Of a stretch of 64,000 nucleotides of DNA, positions 52,310 to 60,532 are shown in pieces. Origin of the DNA: Kribbella sp. CA-293567 (GTDB lineage Bacteria > Actinomycetota > Actinomycetes > Propionibacteriales > Kribbellaceae). How positions within the stretch are numbered: position 1 is the first letter of the stretch; the number at the start of each line of letters is the position of its first letter. A program made the translations under genes and the position numbers. Under the pieces are notes generated by a model. It made no database searches. It was given only the letters and a program-made list of their open reading frames with translations, and was not told where the DNA came from. The DNA lies in assembly GCF_027627575.1 (NCBI RefSeq), contig NZ_CP114065.1, positions 868,001 to 932,000 of the forward strand, written 5' to 3'.

Positions 52310-53052
52310 GCAACGTCCTCCCCGGTGAGGTAGGCGAAGCTGCCCGCGACGGCGTCGAAGATGTCGCCCTCGAAGTCGTCGAGCTCGACCACTCGCAGGG
52401 TGCCCGGCGACGCCTTGAGGATGTCGGTGACGGCGATGCTGCCGGCTCCGACCGCGACCTGCGCCTTGTTGTTCAGGGTGCCGTCGCCGTCCTTGACGTG
52501 CAGCGCCTTCACCCGGTCACCGAGCCGGGCGAGCAGCGCCGGGACGTCGGCCCCGCCGACCTCGGCCCAGTAGGTGTCGACCTCGAGGATGACGTCGTCG
52601 GACAGGTTGTCGGCCAGGATCTCCAGGCCGTGCACGCCGTCGATCACGGTCTCGAGCTCGAAGTGGTGGTTGTGGTAGCCGACCGTGATGCCGTGGTCGG
52701 CCGCTTCCTTGGCAGCCTCGTTCAGCGCGGCGGCCGTCGCCAGGATGTCCTCGGCCGACTGCCAGCGGGCAGGCTCGACGTACGGGTCGATGACGGTACC
52801 GATGCCGAGCTTCTTGGCCACCTCGAAGATCGGGCCACTCTCCTCGCGGAGCAGGCCGGCGTGCGTGGTGGGAGCCGACAGACCGTACTTGGGCAGCGCT
52901 TCGGCCAGCTGGTCGGCCAGGCCGACGACACCGAAGGGCTCGACCTTGCGGTACCCGATCTCAGCGATACGGGCCAGCGTGGCGTCGAAGTCCTCCTCCA
53001 GCTTGTACCGGACCGTGTAGAGCTGTAGGGACAGATTGTCCACTGCGACCAT
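52306..53052 (-). CDS. Sugar phosphate isomerase/epimerase (xylose-isomerase-like TIM barrel)
   Basis: A 248-residue AP-endonuclease-2-type TIM barrel. Characteristic segments are LSLQLYTVRYKLEEDFDATLARIAEIGYRKVEPF (parts), VGYHNHHFELE, ILEVDTYWAEVGGADV and VKALHVKDGDG, with metal-binding Glu/Asp/His. It is the first gene of the leftward operon, ATG with GAGGAGAG in front, and one of the LacI-type operators lies 62 bp upstream. Confidence 0.92.
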   Translation of the reverse strand: MVAVDNLSLQLYTVRYKLEEDFDATLARIAEIGYRKVEPFGVVGLADQLAEALPKYGLSAPTTHAGLLREESGPIFEVAKKLGIGTVIDPYVEPARWQSAEDILATAAALNEAAKEAADHGITVGYHNHHFELETVIDGVHGLEILADNLSDDVILEVDTYWAEVGGADVPALLARLGDRVKALHVKDGDGTLNNKAQVAVGAGSIAVTDILKASPGTLRVVELDDFEGDIFDAVAGSFAYLTGEDVA

Positions 53053-53113
53053 GTTTTTCTCTCCTCGTTTCAGGGTCTCCCGCTGCCCATGGAAGCCCCC
53101 GGACTGGACGTTG

Positions 53114-53127
53114 CCGAACCGGTTAAG
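53114..53127. promoter_or_regulatory. Putative LacI-family operator, isomerase side
   Basis: CCGAACCGGTTAAG contains the perfect palindrome AACCGGTT with the central CG step typical of LacI-family sites. It lies 62 bp upstream of the sugar isomerase start, where it could block the operon promoter. The 353-bp divergent region 53053-53405 holds no gene. Confidence 0.55.
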
Positions 53128-53205
53128 TAACTGGGTCAGCCTATCCCAGCCACCCGCCCCCCGACCACCCCGTAATCACCACTCGAGCCGCCTTCACCAC
53201 TCTAA

Positions 53206-53219
53206 GGCAAACGCTTACC
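53206..53219. promoter_or_regulatory. Putative LacI-family operator, middle
   Basis: GGCAAACGCTTACC, an imperfect palindrome close to the general LacI-family pattern GTAAACGTTTAC, in the middle of the divergent spacer. Confidence 0.55.
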
Positions 53220-53303
53220 GCAACCGGCAGCAAGGCTGTAGTTGACTGGCTACTGTCCGTGTCCGGATCCCGGTTGGCGGAGCACCCGGACACGTTCCGT
53301 GTT

Positions 53304-53317
53304 GGCAAGCGGTTACC
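53304..53317. promoter_or_regulatory. Putative LacI-family operator, lacI side
   Basis: GGCAAGCGGTTACC matches the middle operator at 12 of 14 positions and lies 89 bp upstream of the LacI-family start codon. With the two other sites it could support looping and autoregulation. Confidence 0.55.
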
Positions 53318-53405
53318 TAGAGACGGGGAGTACACGGCGGTCGCAGAATAGGGGCCTGCCGGACCGCCCGTCCCGGTTCGGACCGCCCGTTCGAAGGAGG
53401 CCATC

Positions 53406-54419
53406 GTGCCCCGAATCACGATCAAGGAGATTGCCCGACGGGCCGGCGTCTCCAAAGGCGCGGTGTCGTACGCGCTGAACAACCAGCCGGGGGTCAGTGA
53501 GGCCACCCGGGCTCGTGTGCTGAGGGTCGCCGAGGAGCTGGAGTGGGTGCCCAACCGGGCTGCCCGGCAACTCTCGGCGGCGCGTAGTGAGACCTTCGGT
53601 CTGGTCCTGGCGCGGACCGCCGAGACCCTGAGTGAGGAACCGTTCTACATGGGCTTCGTCGGTGGCGTGGAGTCCGTGCTGAGCGACCGGTCGTACGCGC
53701 TCGCCCTCCAGGTCGTGCCGGACCTGGACAGCGAGATGGCGACGTACCGGAAGTGGGCCGCCGAGCGCCGTGTGGACGGCGTACTGGTGGTCGACCTGCG
53801 GGTCGACGATCCGCGCATTCCGCTGCTGCGCAAGCTCGACCTTCCCGCGGTACTGGTCGGGGATCCGGCCCTCGCGGACGGGTTGGCCTGCGTCTGGACC
53901 GACGGAACGACGGCGATGTACGCCGCGATCGAGCACGTCGCGTCGCTCGGTCACCGGGTGGTCGCCCGGGTTGCCGGGCCGCCGGACCACGGGCACGTGT
54001 GGATCCGGGACCAGGCGTTCGCCGCGGTGAGCCGGCGGCTCGGGCTGGAGGCCCGGGTCGTGCACACCGACTTCTCCGGTGAGGGCGGGGCCGCGGCGAC
54101 ACGGGAGCTCTTGTCGGCGGAGGGGAGGCCGACGGCGATCGTCTACGACAACGACCTGATGGCCGTCGCGGGCCTGTCGGTGGTGAACGAACTCGGGTTC
54201 AGTTCACCCGGCGACGTCACCCTGGTGGCCTGGGACGACTCGACGTTGTGCCGGTTGACCCATCCGACCCTGACCGCGATGAGCCACAACATCGTTGCCT
54301 ATGGCGCCGAAGTCGCGCACCGGCTGTTCGGCCTGCTGGAAGGCGCGTTGCCGGAATCGCACCTGTACTCCACCCCCGCGCTGGTGGTCCGCGGCAGCTC
54401 AGGCCCACCACCCGCCTGA
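53406..54419 (+). CDS. LacI-family transcriptional regulator
   Basis: A 337-residue LacI regulator. The N-terminal HTH is ITIKEIARRAGVSKGAVSYALNNQPGVSEATRARV (parts) with hinge helix ARQLSAARSETFGLVLA, followed by a periplasmic-binding-like domain with VDGVLVVDLRVDDPR, VYDNDLMAVAGLSVVNELGF and LVAWDDSTLCRLTHPTLTAM (parts). GTG at 53406 follows AAGGAGG. It is divergent from the isomerase-Gfo/Idh-esterase-beta-mannosidase operon and is its probable repressor. Its last codons form one outer arm of the cruciform 54409-54538. Confidence 0.95.
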   Translation: MPRITIKEIARRAGVSKGAVSYALNNQPGVSEATRARVLRVAEELEWVPNRAARQLSAARSETFGLVLARTAETLSEEPFYMGFVGGVESVLSDRSYALALQVVPDLDSEMATYRKWAAERRVDGVLVVDLRVDDPRIPLLRKLDLPAVLVGDPALADGLACVWTDGTTAMYAAIEHVASLGHRVVARVAGPPDHGHVWIRDQAFAAVSRRLGLEARVVHTDFSGEGGAAATRELLSAEGRPTAIVYDNDLMAVAGLSVVNELGFSSPGDVTLVAWDDSTLCRLTHPTLTAMSHNIVAYGAEVAHRLFGLLEGALPESHLYSTPALVVRGSSGPPPA

Positions 54420-54538
54420 TCACGCGCCCACCAGCGGTGGGCTTGAACACCACCTGGTGACCTTGAACAAGAAATATCTTGTCCGAGCCCACCGGATGGT
54501 GTTCGAGCCCACCACTGACTGGGTGGGTCAGGCGGGTG
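54409..54538. repeat. Large cruciform-forming repeat spanning two convergent stop codons
   Basis: Outer arms 54409-54419 and 54528-54538 are exact 11-bp reverse complements and include both TGA stop codons. Inner arms 54436-54472 and 54477-54513 are 37 bp each, matching at 30 of 37 positions (three further pairs are G-U type), around a 4-nt AATA loop; the innermost six pairs are perfect. Each inner arm has two copies of a 17-bp-like unit (GGTG-N2-CTTGAACA). A separate 7-bp stem GCCCACC/GGTGGGC (54426-54442) can form alternatively. It may act as a bidirectional terminator, but it is much longer than usual. Confidence 0.85.
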
Positions 54539-56636
54539 CCGCGGTGACCGTTACAGGGACGCCGTTGAGGGCCGCGGTGCCGGCCACCGGGTCGGTGAAC
54601 GCGCTGTCGGTGAGGTCGTTGGCGCTGGCCCCGGCGACCTGGTTGGCGACCGACAGTCGTGTACCCGGGCGGTTGTGGCCGAAGCCGTGCGGGAGACTGA
54701 CCACGCCGGGCATCATCTCGTTGCTAGCGGCAACTTCAACGGAGATGACGCCGCTGGCCGAGGTGATCTCGACCAGTTGCCCGTCCGAGAGCTCGCGGGC
54801 GGACAGGTCGGCGGGGTTCATCAGCAGCTGGTGACGCGGCTTGCCCTTCACCAGGCGGGCGGAGTTGTGCATCCAGGAGTTGTTGCTGCGCAGGTGCCGC
54901 CGACCGATCAGCAACAGCCCGTCGTCGGCGGGCGCGGCCGCGAGCAGGACCGAGGCGGCGCGCGGCAGGTCGTCGAGGATCAGCGCCGGTGCGAGATGGA
55001 TCCTCTTGTTCTTCGTGTACAGCGCACCCGGCAGAGCCGGCTGCAGCGGTCCCAGATCCACGCCACCGGCGGACCTCCGCAGTTTTCGCACGGACAACCG
55101 GTAGGGCCCGACCCGCAACCCGAGATCCACCACCCGACGCGGTGACAGCCGCAACCGCAGTGCCGTGATCGCCTTCTGCCGAAGGCCACCGCCGGCACTG
55201 CCGAGCAGTGCCAGGCCGAGACCGCGGAAGATCTCCCAGTCGTGCCGGGACTCCGACGGCCTCGGCAGTACGGCGTCGTTCCACCGCGCCGTGTTCCGTA
55301 CGGCGAGCTGGTGGAAGGCCAGGTCGTAGTGCTCGCGTTCCAGGGGCGGCGTCGGCGGCAGGATCACGTCAGCGTGCCGGGTGGTTTCGTTGATGTAGGG
55401 GTCCACGCTGACCATGAAGTCCAGCGTCTCGAGCGCCTCGTCGAGCCGCCGCCCGTTCGGCGTCGACAGCACCGGATTGCCCGCGATCGTCACCATCGCG
55501 CGGATCTGCCCGTCGCCCGGCGTCAGGATCTCCTCGGCCATCACCGACGTCGGCAGCTCTCCACCGAACTCGGGCAGCGAGCGCACCCGGCTCTTCCAGG
55601 CGCCGAGGTGTCCCCGCCCGATCCCGCGCAGCGTGTCGACCGCCGGTCGCGGAAACATCGAGCCACCCGGCCGATCGAGGTTGCCGGTGATGACGTTCAG
55701 CACCTGCACCGCCCATTGGCAGATCGCGCCGAACTGCTGCGTCGACACCCCGAGCCGCCCGTAACAAGCAGCCGTCTCGGCCGCGGCGAACTCCCGGGCG
55801 ATCCGCCGGATGTCGCCCGCCGCGATTCCCGTCACCGAGGCCGCGCGCTCCGGGGTCCACTCCCGGGTCACCTCCTCGACGGTGTCGAGTCCGTCCACGT
55901 ACGCCGCCGGTCTCGCCGAACCGTCGAGCAGAATCTGGTGGATCAGCGCCAGCAGGAACGCGGCATCCGTTCCCGGCCGGACGAAGTGGTGCTCATCGGC
56001 GACCGCTGCCGTCTCGGTCCGCCGCGGATCGATCACCACGACCCGGCCGCCGCGCTTGCGCAGCTCTTTCAGCCGTCGCCCGAATCCCGGCGCGGTCATC
56101 ATGCTCCCGTTCGAGGCGAGCGGATTCGCCCCGAGTATCAACAGGTACGACGTGCGGTCGATGTCCGCCACCGGAACCATCAACTGATGCCCGTAGAGCA
56201 GATGGACGGCCAGCATGTGCGGCAGTTGATCGACCGACGTGGCACTGAAGCGGTTGCGGGTCTTCAGCAGCCGGACCACCGCCGGCATGTGGGTCATCGC
56301 GCCGACGCTGTGCACGTTCGGGTTGCCGAGGTAGACGCCGATCGCGTTGCGCCCCGACGTCTCCTGCACGGCCCGCAGCCGAGAGGCGACGTAGGCATAG
56401 GCCTCGTCCCAGCCGAGCTCCTGCCAGCCGGTCGCAGTACGCCGTACTGGCTGGGTCAGGCGGTCGGGATCCTCCTGCAGGTCGCGCAATGCCACCGCCT
56501 TCGGGCAGATGTGCCCGCGCGACAGCGGATCCGCTTCGTCGCCGCGGATGTCGGTGACCCGCCCGCTCTCGACGGTCACCAGCACGCCGCAGATGGCCTC
56601 ACACAGGTTGCACGAAGTACGCCGGACGGTCGCCAT
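54528..56636 (-). CDS. Molybdopterin-dependent oxidoreductase (stand-alone catalytic subunit)
   Basis: A 702-residue DMSO-reductase-family protein. A [4Fe-4S] motif C-x2-C-x3-C and a further Cys appear at TSCNLCEAICG and GHICPK; the Mo-bis-MGD domains follow (LILGANPLASNG, VVVIDPRRTETAAVADEHHFVRPGTD in parts, GNLDRPGGSMF), then the C-terminal dinucleotide-binding domain (QLLMNPADLSARELSDGQLVEI in parts, VSLPHGFGHNRPG). No Tat signal and no electron-transfer subunit nearby, so it is probably a cytosolic formate-dehydrogenase- or nitrate-reductase-like enzyme with unknown partner and substrate. Confidence 0.92.
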   Translation of the reverse strand: MATVRRTSCNLCEAICGVLVTVESGRVTDIRGDEADPLSRGHICPKAVALRDLQEDPDRLTQPVRRTATGWQELGWDEAYAYVASRLRAVQETSGRNAIGVYLGNPNVHSVGAMTHMPAVVRLLKTRNRFSATSVDQLPHMLAVHLLYGHQLMVPVADIDRTSYLLILGANPLASNGSMMTAPGFGRRLKELRKRGGRVVVIDPRRTETAAVADEHHFVRPGTDAAFLLALIHQILLDGSARPAAYVDGLDTVEEVTREWTPERAASVTGIAAGDIRRIAREFAAAETAACYGRLGVSTQQFGAICQWAVQVLNVITGNLDRPGGSMFPRPAVDTLRGIGRGHLGAWKSRVRSLPEFGGELPTSVMAEEILTPGDGQIRAMVTIAGNPVLSTPNGRRLDEALETLDFMVSVDPYINETTRHADVILPPTPPLEREHYDLAFHQLAVRNTARWNDAVLPRPSESRHDWEIFRGLGLALLGSAGGGLRQKAITALRLRLSPRRVVDLGLRVGPYRLSVRKLRRSAGGVDLGPLQPALPGALYTKNKRIHLAPALILDDLPRAASVLLAAAPADDGLLLIGRRHLRSNNSWMHNSARLVKGKPRHQLLMNPADLSARELSDGQLVEITSASGVISVEVAASNEMMPGVVSLPHGFGHNRPGTRLSVANQVAGASANDLTDSAFTDPVAGTAALNGVPVTVTAAPA

Positions 56637-56668
56637 CCAGCCAAACTACTCCGGAGTAGCCGGGCCGA

Positions 56669-57187
56669 CTACTCGAACCGGGCCTCGTCGAGCCGGCCGA
56701 GGATCGCGTCCACGGTCTCGTGCGGGGACAGGTCGGAGTTGTCCAGCCACAGGCCGCGGCGCGGGCTGAAGGCGTGCAGTTCGTAGTCGAGCTCGTCGAC
56801 CGAGTGCTCGTGGCCGTAGCCGAGCCGGTCGTGGATCACGTCGGGCCGGGGCGTCAGGACGACCAGGTAGCGCGGACGGGTCTGGATGCCGTCCAGGAAC
56901 TCCCGCAGCAGTTCGCCGATCACCACGTCCTCCAGGACGACGGTGAAACCGCCCTGCGCGTAGCCGTCGGCGGCCTGGCAGGCCAGCCGGTAGCGCAGTT
57001 TGAGCTGTTTCTGGGCCTCGGCGCCGTTCTCGATCGCGGACGACGCCTTGCCGCTGACGATCATCCGGCGGAACACGTCGCCGCGCAGATGGACGCCGTA
57101 CTGGAAACGTTCCGCGAGCAGTTGGGAGACGGTGGATTTTCCGGCCGCCATGATCCCGCTGACGACGATCACCCCCTCGGTCTGCAT
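56669..57187 (-). CDS. P-loop kinase (AAA/chloramphenicol phosphotransferase-like)
   Basis: A 172-residue P-loop protein with Walker A VVSGIMAAGKSTVSQLLAERF, a possible LID/base region RGDVFRRMIVSG and a C-terminal part rich in acids. It resembles small zeta-toxin/cytidylate-kinase-like or chloramphenicol-phosphotransferase-like kinases. The substrate is unknown. It is a single gene 32 bp upstream (on the opposite side) of the molybdopterin enzyme start. Confidence 0.85.
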   Translation of the reverse strand: MQTEGVIVVSGIMAAGKSTVSQLLAERFQYGVHLRGDVFRRMIVSGKASSAIENGAEAQKQLKLRYRLACQAADGYAQGGFTVVLEDVVIGELLREFLDGIQTRPRYLVVLTPRPDVIHDRLGYGHEHSVDELDYELHAFSPRRGLWLDNSDLSPHETVDAILGRLDEARFE

Positions 57188-57262
57188 GTAGGGGATCGTG
57201 CCACGCGGGACCGCCTTTTAGTCAGGGCTTGTCCATCTTCTTCGCCTGCCGGCCAACGAGTT

Positions 57263-57862
57263 CTACGGCTGCAGCTCACGCAGGTGCGCGCGGAGGATCT
57301 CCCGGACCCGGTCCGGGGTGGTGTGCAGGGGCTGGGTGGCGGCGTGCAGGGCCAGTCCGTCGATCAATCCGTGCAGCCGGTCGACCTCGAGTTGAAGCGG
57401 CAGGTCAGGACGAAGTGCCCCTGCTTCGGACAGGCTTTGCAGCAGTTGCTCGCACAGCAGGCGGAGTCCTTCGTGGACCGGGCCGAGGAGTTCGCGTAGA
57501 CCGCCGGCGCCCGACTCGGCCTGGGCCTGGGCGGTGAAGGAGAGCCAGATGTCGAACTCGGCCTTCCGCTCGGTGTCGAGCGGGATCACCTCCTCCAGAT
57601 AGCGCAGGGCGATCTCGGTCGGCGTACCGGTCGGCTCGATGGCGGTGATCCGGGCCCGCACCCGGCGGGCGACCAGGTCCATCGCGAAACTGATCAGGCC
57701 GTCCTGGTCGGGGAAGTAGTAGCGGACCGCGCCCGCGGACCAGCCGGCCTCGGCGGCGACGGTCCGGACCGAGGCGGCGCGGATGCCGTCGCGACGGATC
57801 ACCCGCCACAGCGCTTGGGCGATCTCCTCGCGGCGGGCGTCGTGGTCGACGATCTTTGGCAT
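57263..57862 (-). CDS. TetR-family transcriptional regulator
   Basis: A 199-residue TetR regulator. The HTH at about 10-55 reads ARREEIAQALWRVIRRDGIRAASVRTVAAEAGWSAGAVRYYFPDQDGL (parts) and is followed by an alpha-helical ligand domain including AEFDIWLSFTAQAQ and RLHGLIDGLALHAATQP (BetI-like TetR_C). ATG at 57862 is used; a further start 5 codons up is less likely. It is divergent from a two-gene membrane-protein unit, with a 16-bp dyad next to its start codon. Confidence 0.93.
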   Translation of the reverse strand: MPKIVDHDARREEIAQALWRVIRRDGIRAASVRTVAAEAGWSAGAVRYYFPDQDGLISFAMDLVARRVRARITAIEPTGTPTEIALRYLEEVIPLDTERKAEFDIWLSFTAQAQAESGAGGLRELLGPVHEGLRLLCEQLLQSLSEAGALRPDLPLQLEVDRLHGLIDGLALHAATQPLHTTPDRVREILRAHLRELQP

Positions 57863-57871
57863 GGCTCTTTT

Positions 57872-57887
57872 TAGCACAGCCGTGTTA
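57872..57887. promoter_or_regulatory. Putative TetR operator
   Basis: TAGCACAGCCGTGTTA, a 16-bp near-palindrome (12 of 16 symmetric), begins 10 bp upstream of the TetR start. A related ACACGG half-site lies at 57902-57907, beside the start of the divergent membrane protein. It could repress both genes. Confidence 0.5.
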
Positions 57888-57936
57888 GAGTCGGCTTATT
57901 GACACGGTCGTACTAATAAACGAAGGGGTGGGTCCC

Positions 57937-58491
57937 GTGCTGCTCGCAGTGATCGCCGGGTGTGAGATCGGGTTCTGGGTGTTGCTCGCGGCAGGGATGC
58001 TGACCCGCTACCTGCTGCGGATGCCGCGGCTGGGCATGGTGCTGCTCGCGATGGTGCCGCTGGTCGACGTCGTGATGCTGGTCGCCAGCGTGATCGACAT
58101 CCGCTCCGGCGGCGAGCCGTCGTTCAAGCACTCACTGGCCGCGATCTTCATCGGCGTCAGCGTCGGCTTCGGTCACCGCAGCCTGAAGTGGGCCGACGGC
58201 TGGGCGGCGTACAGGTTTGCCGACGGGCCCCGGCCGGTGAAGCCGAAGAAGGGCACCCGGGCGAAGGCGCGGCACGAGCGTCAGGGCTGGTACCGGCACG
58301 TCCTCGCGTACGCCGTCGGCGTCGGCGTGATGGTCGCCCTGGGGCTGCTGTCCGGCAAGGGCTTCGACGCACTGCTCGGCCCGGCATGGACCTGGACGAT
58401 CGTGCTGGTGATCGACGGTTTCGTCTCGTTCAGCTACACCGGCGAGGTCGAGGAGCAGGAGCCGTCCGAAAGCCGTACATTGCGAGTATGA
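57937..58491 (+). CDS. Hypothetical membrane protein under TetR control
   Basis: About 184 residues with four helices: LAVIAGCEIGFWVLLAAGML, MVLLAMVPLVDVVMLVASVI, VLAYAVGVGVMVALGLLSG and WTWTIVLVIDGFVSFSY, separated by a basic cytosolic loop (RPVKPKKGTRAKARHERQ). It resembles uncharacterised actinobacterial membrane proteins. GTG at 57937 has AAGGGG at 8 bases; GTG at 57928 is in frame but sits on the Shine-Dalgarno. Coupled to the next gene by ATGA. Confidence 0.8.
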   Translation: MLLAVIAGCEIGFWVLLAAGMLTRYLLRMPRLGMVLLAMVPLVDVVMLVASVIDIRSGGEPSFKHSLAAIFIGVSVGFGHRSLKWADGWAAYRFADGPRPVKPKKGTRAKARHERQGWYRHVLAYAVGVGVMVALGLLSGKGFDALLGPAWTWTIVLVIDGFVSFSYTGEVEEQEPSESRTLRV

Positions 58492-59135
58492 CAACGGCTT
58501 CAGGGCGGGTCTGGCACGGTGTCACCGCGGCGGTGGTCGCGATCGGCGTGGTGACACAGTGCCTGGTGTCAGCGACCTCCAGCGGCGGTGAGGGCTTCTA
58601 CCGGGAGAACCCCGAGCGGGTGCTCAACGTCTTCGCCTACTTCACGATCCAGTCCAATCTGCTGCTCGGCGTGACGTGTCTGCTGCTGGCTCTCGGGGCC
58701 GGCCGGCAGGACAGCACTCTGTTCAAGACGCTGCGACTCAACGGGGTGCTCTGCATCGCGGTGACCGGAATCGTCTACCACCTGGTGCTGGCCGGCACGG
58801 ACAGTCCGACGGGCTGGGGGTGGGTGGCGAATCTTCTGCTCCACACGGCTACCCCGCTGCTCGGCGTACTGGGGTGGTTGCTGGCCGGGCCGCGTGGCCG
58901 GACCAGCCCGCGGATCGCCGGCTGGTCGATCGTCTTTCCGCTGCTCTGGCTGGCCTTCACCCTGATCCGCGGCGAGGGCACGGGCTTCTATCCCTACCCG
59001 TTCGTCGATGTCGGCGACCACGGTTATGGACAGGTTCTGCTGAACTGTCTGTTCGTGGCGCTACTGTTCCTGGCTCTGGCCGCCGGGGCGACACTTCTCG
59101 ACCGCCGGATCGGTAGACGACCCGTCGAGAGGTAG
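58488..59135 (+). CDS. Pr6Pr-family membrane protein
   Basis: A 215-residue protein with six helices, beginning VTAAVVAIGVVTQCLV and including VLNVFAYFTIQSNLLLGVTCLLLALG (parts), LCIAVTGIVYHLVLAG, WSIVFPLLWLAFTLIRGE and LLNCLFVALLFLALAAGATL. FAYFTIQSN and the HTATPLLGVLGW segment are typical of Pr6Pr proteins (FAR-17a/AIG1-like). Function unknown. Start coupled by ATGA to the preceding membrane protein. Confidence 0.88.
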   Translation: MTTASGRVWHGVTAAVVAIGVVTQCLVSATSSGGEGFYRENPERVLNVFAYFTIQSNLLLGVTCLLLALGAGRQDSTLFKTLRLNGVLCIAVTGIVYHLVLAGTDSPTGWGWVANLLLHTATPLLGVLGWLLAGPRGRTSPRIAGWSIVFPLLWLAFTLIRGEGTGFYPYPFVDVGDHGYGQVLLNCLFVALLFLALAAGATLLDRRIGRRPVER

Positions 59136-59143
59136 TGCCCAGC

Positions 59144-59791
59144 ATGTTGGTGACGTCTCGCTCGTACCAGGAGTACGAGGCGATGTTCGACCTGTCCGAG
59201 CTGCCCGGCTCGGTGCTCGACTGTTGCGCCGGCGGGTCGAGCTTCACCGCCGAGGCCGCCGCGCGGGGTGTCGATGCCGTCGCGGTCGATCCGGCGTACG
59301 AGCTGCCCGCGGCGGAGCTGCTCGAATCCGTACGCCGGAGCCTGCCGGACGGTGCGCAGATCGTCGATCAGCACGCCGGCAGCTTCGTCTGGACCTGGTA
59401 CGGCGATCCCGGGCGCCGGGACGAGATGCGCATCGAGGCGGCCGACCGCTTCCTGCAGGACGTGTCGGTGACACCTGAGCGGTATGTCGCGGGCGGCCTG
59501 CCGGCGCTGCCGTTCGAGGACGGGCAGTTCGACCTGGTGCTCTGCTCGCACCTGATCTTCACCTGGGCCGGCACCTACGACCGTGACTGGCATCTGGCCG
59601 CGCTGCGGGAACTGATCCGGGTCAGCCGCGACGAGGTGCGGATCTTTCCGCTGGTACAGCAAGGCGCCGGCGAACCGGTCCGGTATCTCCCGGAACTGCT
59701 CGACGCCCTGCGGCCGGTCCGGTCCGAGATCCGCAAGGTGCCCTACGAGTTCCAGGCCGGCGCCGACGAGATGCTGGTGCTCACGCGCTGA
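59144..59791 (+). CDS. SAM-dependent methyltransferase-like protein
   Basis: A 215-residue class I methyltransferase-fold protein. The SAM loop reads VLDCCAGGSSFTAEAAARGVDAVAVDPAYEL (parts), and the D/E-FDLVLCSHLIFTW motif (EDGQFDLVLCSHLIF) follows; HLAALRELIRVSRDEVRIFPLV is the motif III region. The substrate is unknown. ATG at 59144 is used, GTG at 59135 is an alternative. It is convergent with the LysM/Rpf-like gene. Confidence 0.82.
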   Translation: MLVTSRSYQEYEAMFDLSELPGSVLDCCAGGSSFTAEAAARGVDAVAVDPAYELPAAELLESVRRSLPDGAQIVDQHAGSFVWTWYGDPGRRDEMRIEAADRFLQDVSVTPERYVAGGLPALPFEDGQFDLVLCSHLIFTWAGTYDRDWHLAALRELIRVSRDEVRIFPLVQQGAGEPVRYLPELLDALRPVRSEIRKVPYEFQAGADEMLVLTR

Positions 59792-59842
59792 ACCGCGGCC
59801 GCGGGCAGGAGCTGAGGTCCGCCCGCGGGCCGCGGTGAGGGG

Positions 59843-60514
59843 TCAGCGCAGGTACTTGCCGCACACCGGCCAAGGCTGTGCGCCTCGCTGGGAGTACAGC
59901 TTCTTCGCCCGCATCAGCTGCTCGGCCGCCGACGCCTTGGCCGGGTTGCCCGAGCCGCCGACGCTCTTCCAGGTCTGCAGGTCGAACTGGAACAGCCCGT
60001 AGTAGCCGGCCGGGTTCACGGCCCTGGGGTTACCGCTGGACTCGCAGTTGGCGACCTTGGCCCAGGCGCCGCTCAGGTTGGCCTTGCTGCTGCTGTTGTT
60101 CGAAGGACGGTCCTCGGAGCGGCTGCTCCGCTCCTTGCGCTCGACCACGCGCTTCTTGACCGTCTTGACCTTCTTCACCGTGCGGGGCTGCTCCGCGGAG
60201 CCCTTCTTCGCGACGGTGCGCTTCCGCTCGGTCTGCCGGGCGGCGGTCGAGGGGACGCCGTCGAGCTTGAGGGTCTGGCCGATCAGGATCAGGTCCGGGT
60301 TCTCGAGATTGTTCAGCTCGGCCAGCTGGTGCCAGTCGGCACCGGTGGCCTGCGCGATCTCGGAGAGGGTGTCGCCGGCCTTGACCTGGTAGTCGGCGGC
60401 GAACGCACCTCCCGCGCCTGCGGCGGTGATTCCGGCGCCGAGGCCGGCGATGGAGAGGGTCCGGACGACCCGCCGGGTACTTCGGCGGGGACGGGCGTGT
60501 CGAGCTTTGGACAT
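59843..60514 (-). CDS. Secreted LysM and transglycosylase (Rpf-like) protein
   Basis: A 223-residue exported wall protein. ATG at 60514 has GAGGAG at 10 bases. The signal peptide is TLSIAGLGAGITAAGAGGAFA; then a LysM domain (YQVKAGDTLSEIAQATGADW, LIGQTLKL), a strongly basic Lys/Arg/Val linker of about 45 residues, and a C-terminal Rpf/lysozyme-like domain WAKVANCESSGNPRAVNPAGYYGLFQFDLQTW (parts) with the catalytic Glu in NCESSGN. It would cleave peptidoglycan, and resuscitation-promoting-factor activity is possible. It has a very long leader. Confidence 0.92.
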   Translation of the reverse strand: MSKARHARPRRSTRRVVRTLSIAGLGAGITAAGAGGAFAADYQVKAGDTLSEIAQATGADWHQLAELNNLENPDLILIGQTLKLDGVPSTAARQTERKRTVAKKGSAEQPRTVKKVKTVKKRVVERKERSSRSEDRPSNNSSSKANLSGAWAKVANCESSGNPRAVNPAGYYGLFQFDLQTWKSVGGSGNPAKASAAEQLMRAKKLYSQRGAQPWPVCGKYLR

Positions 60515-60532
60515 CAGATTTCTGCTCCTCAT

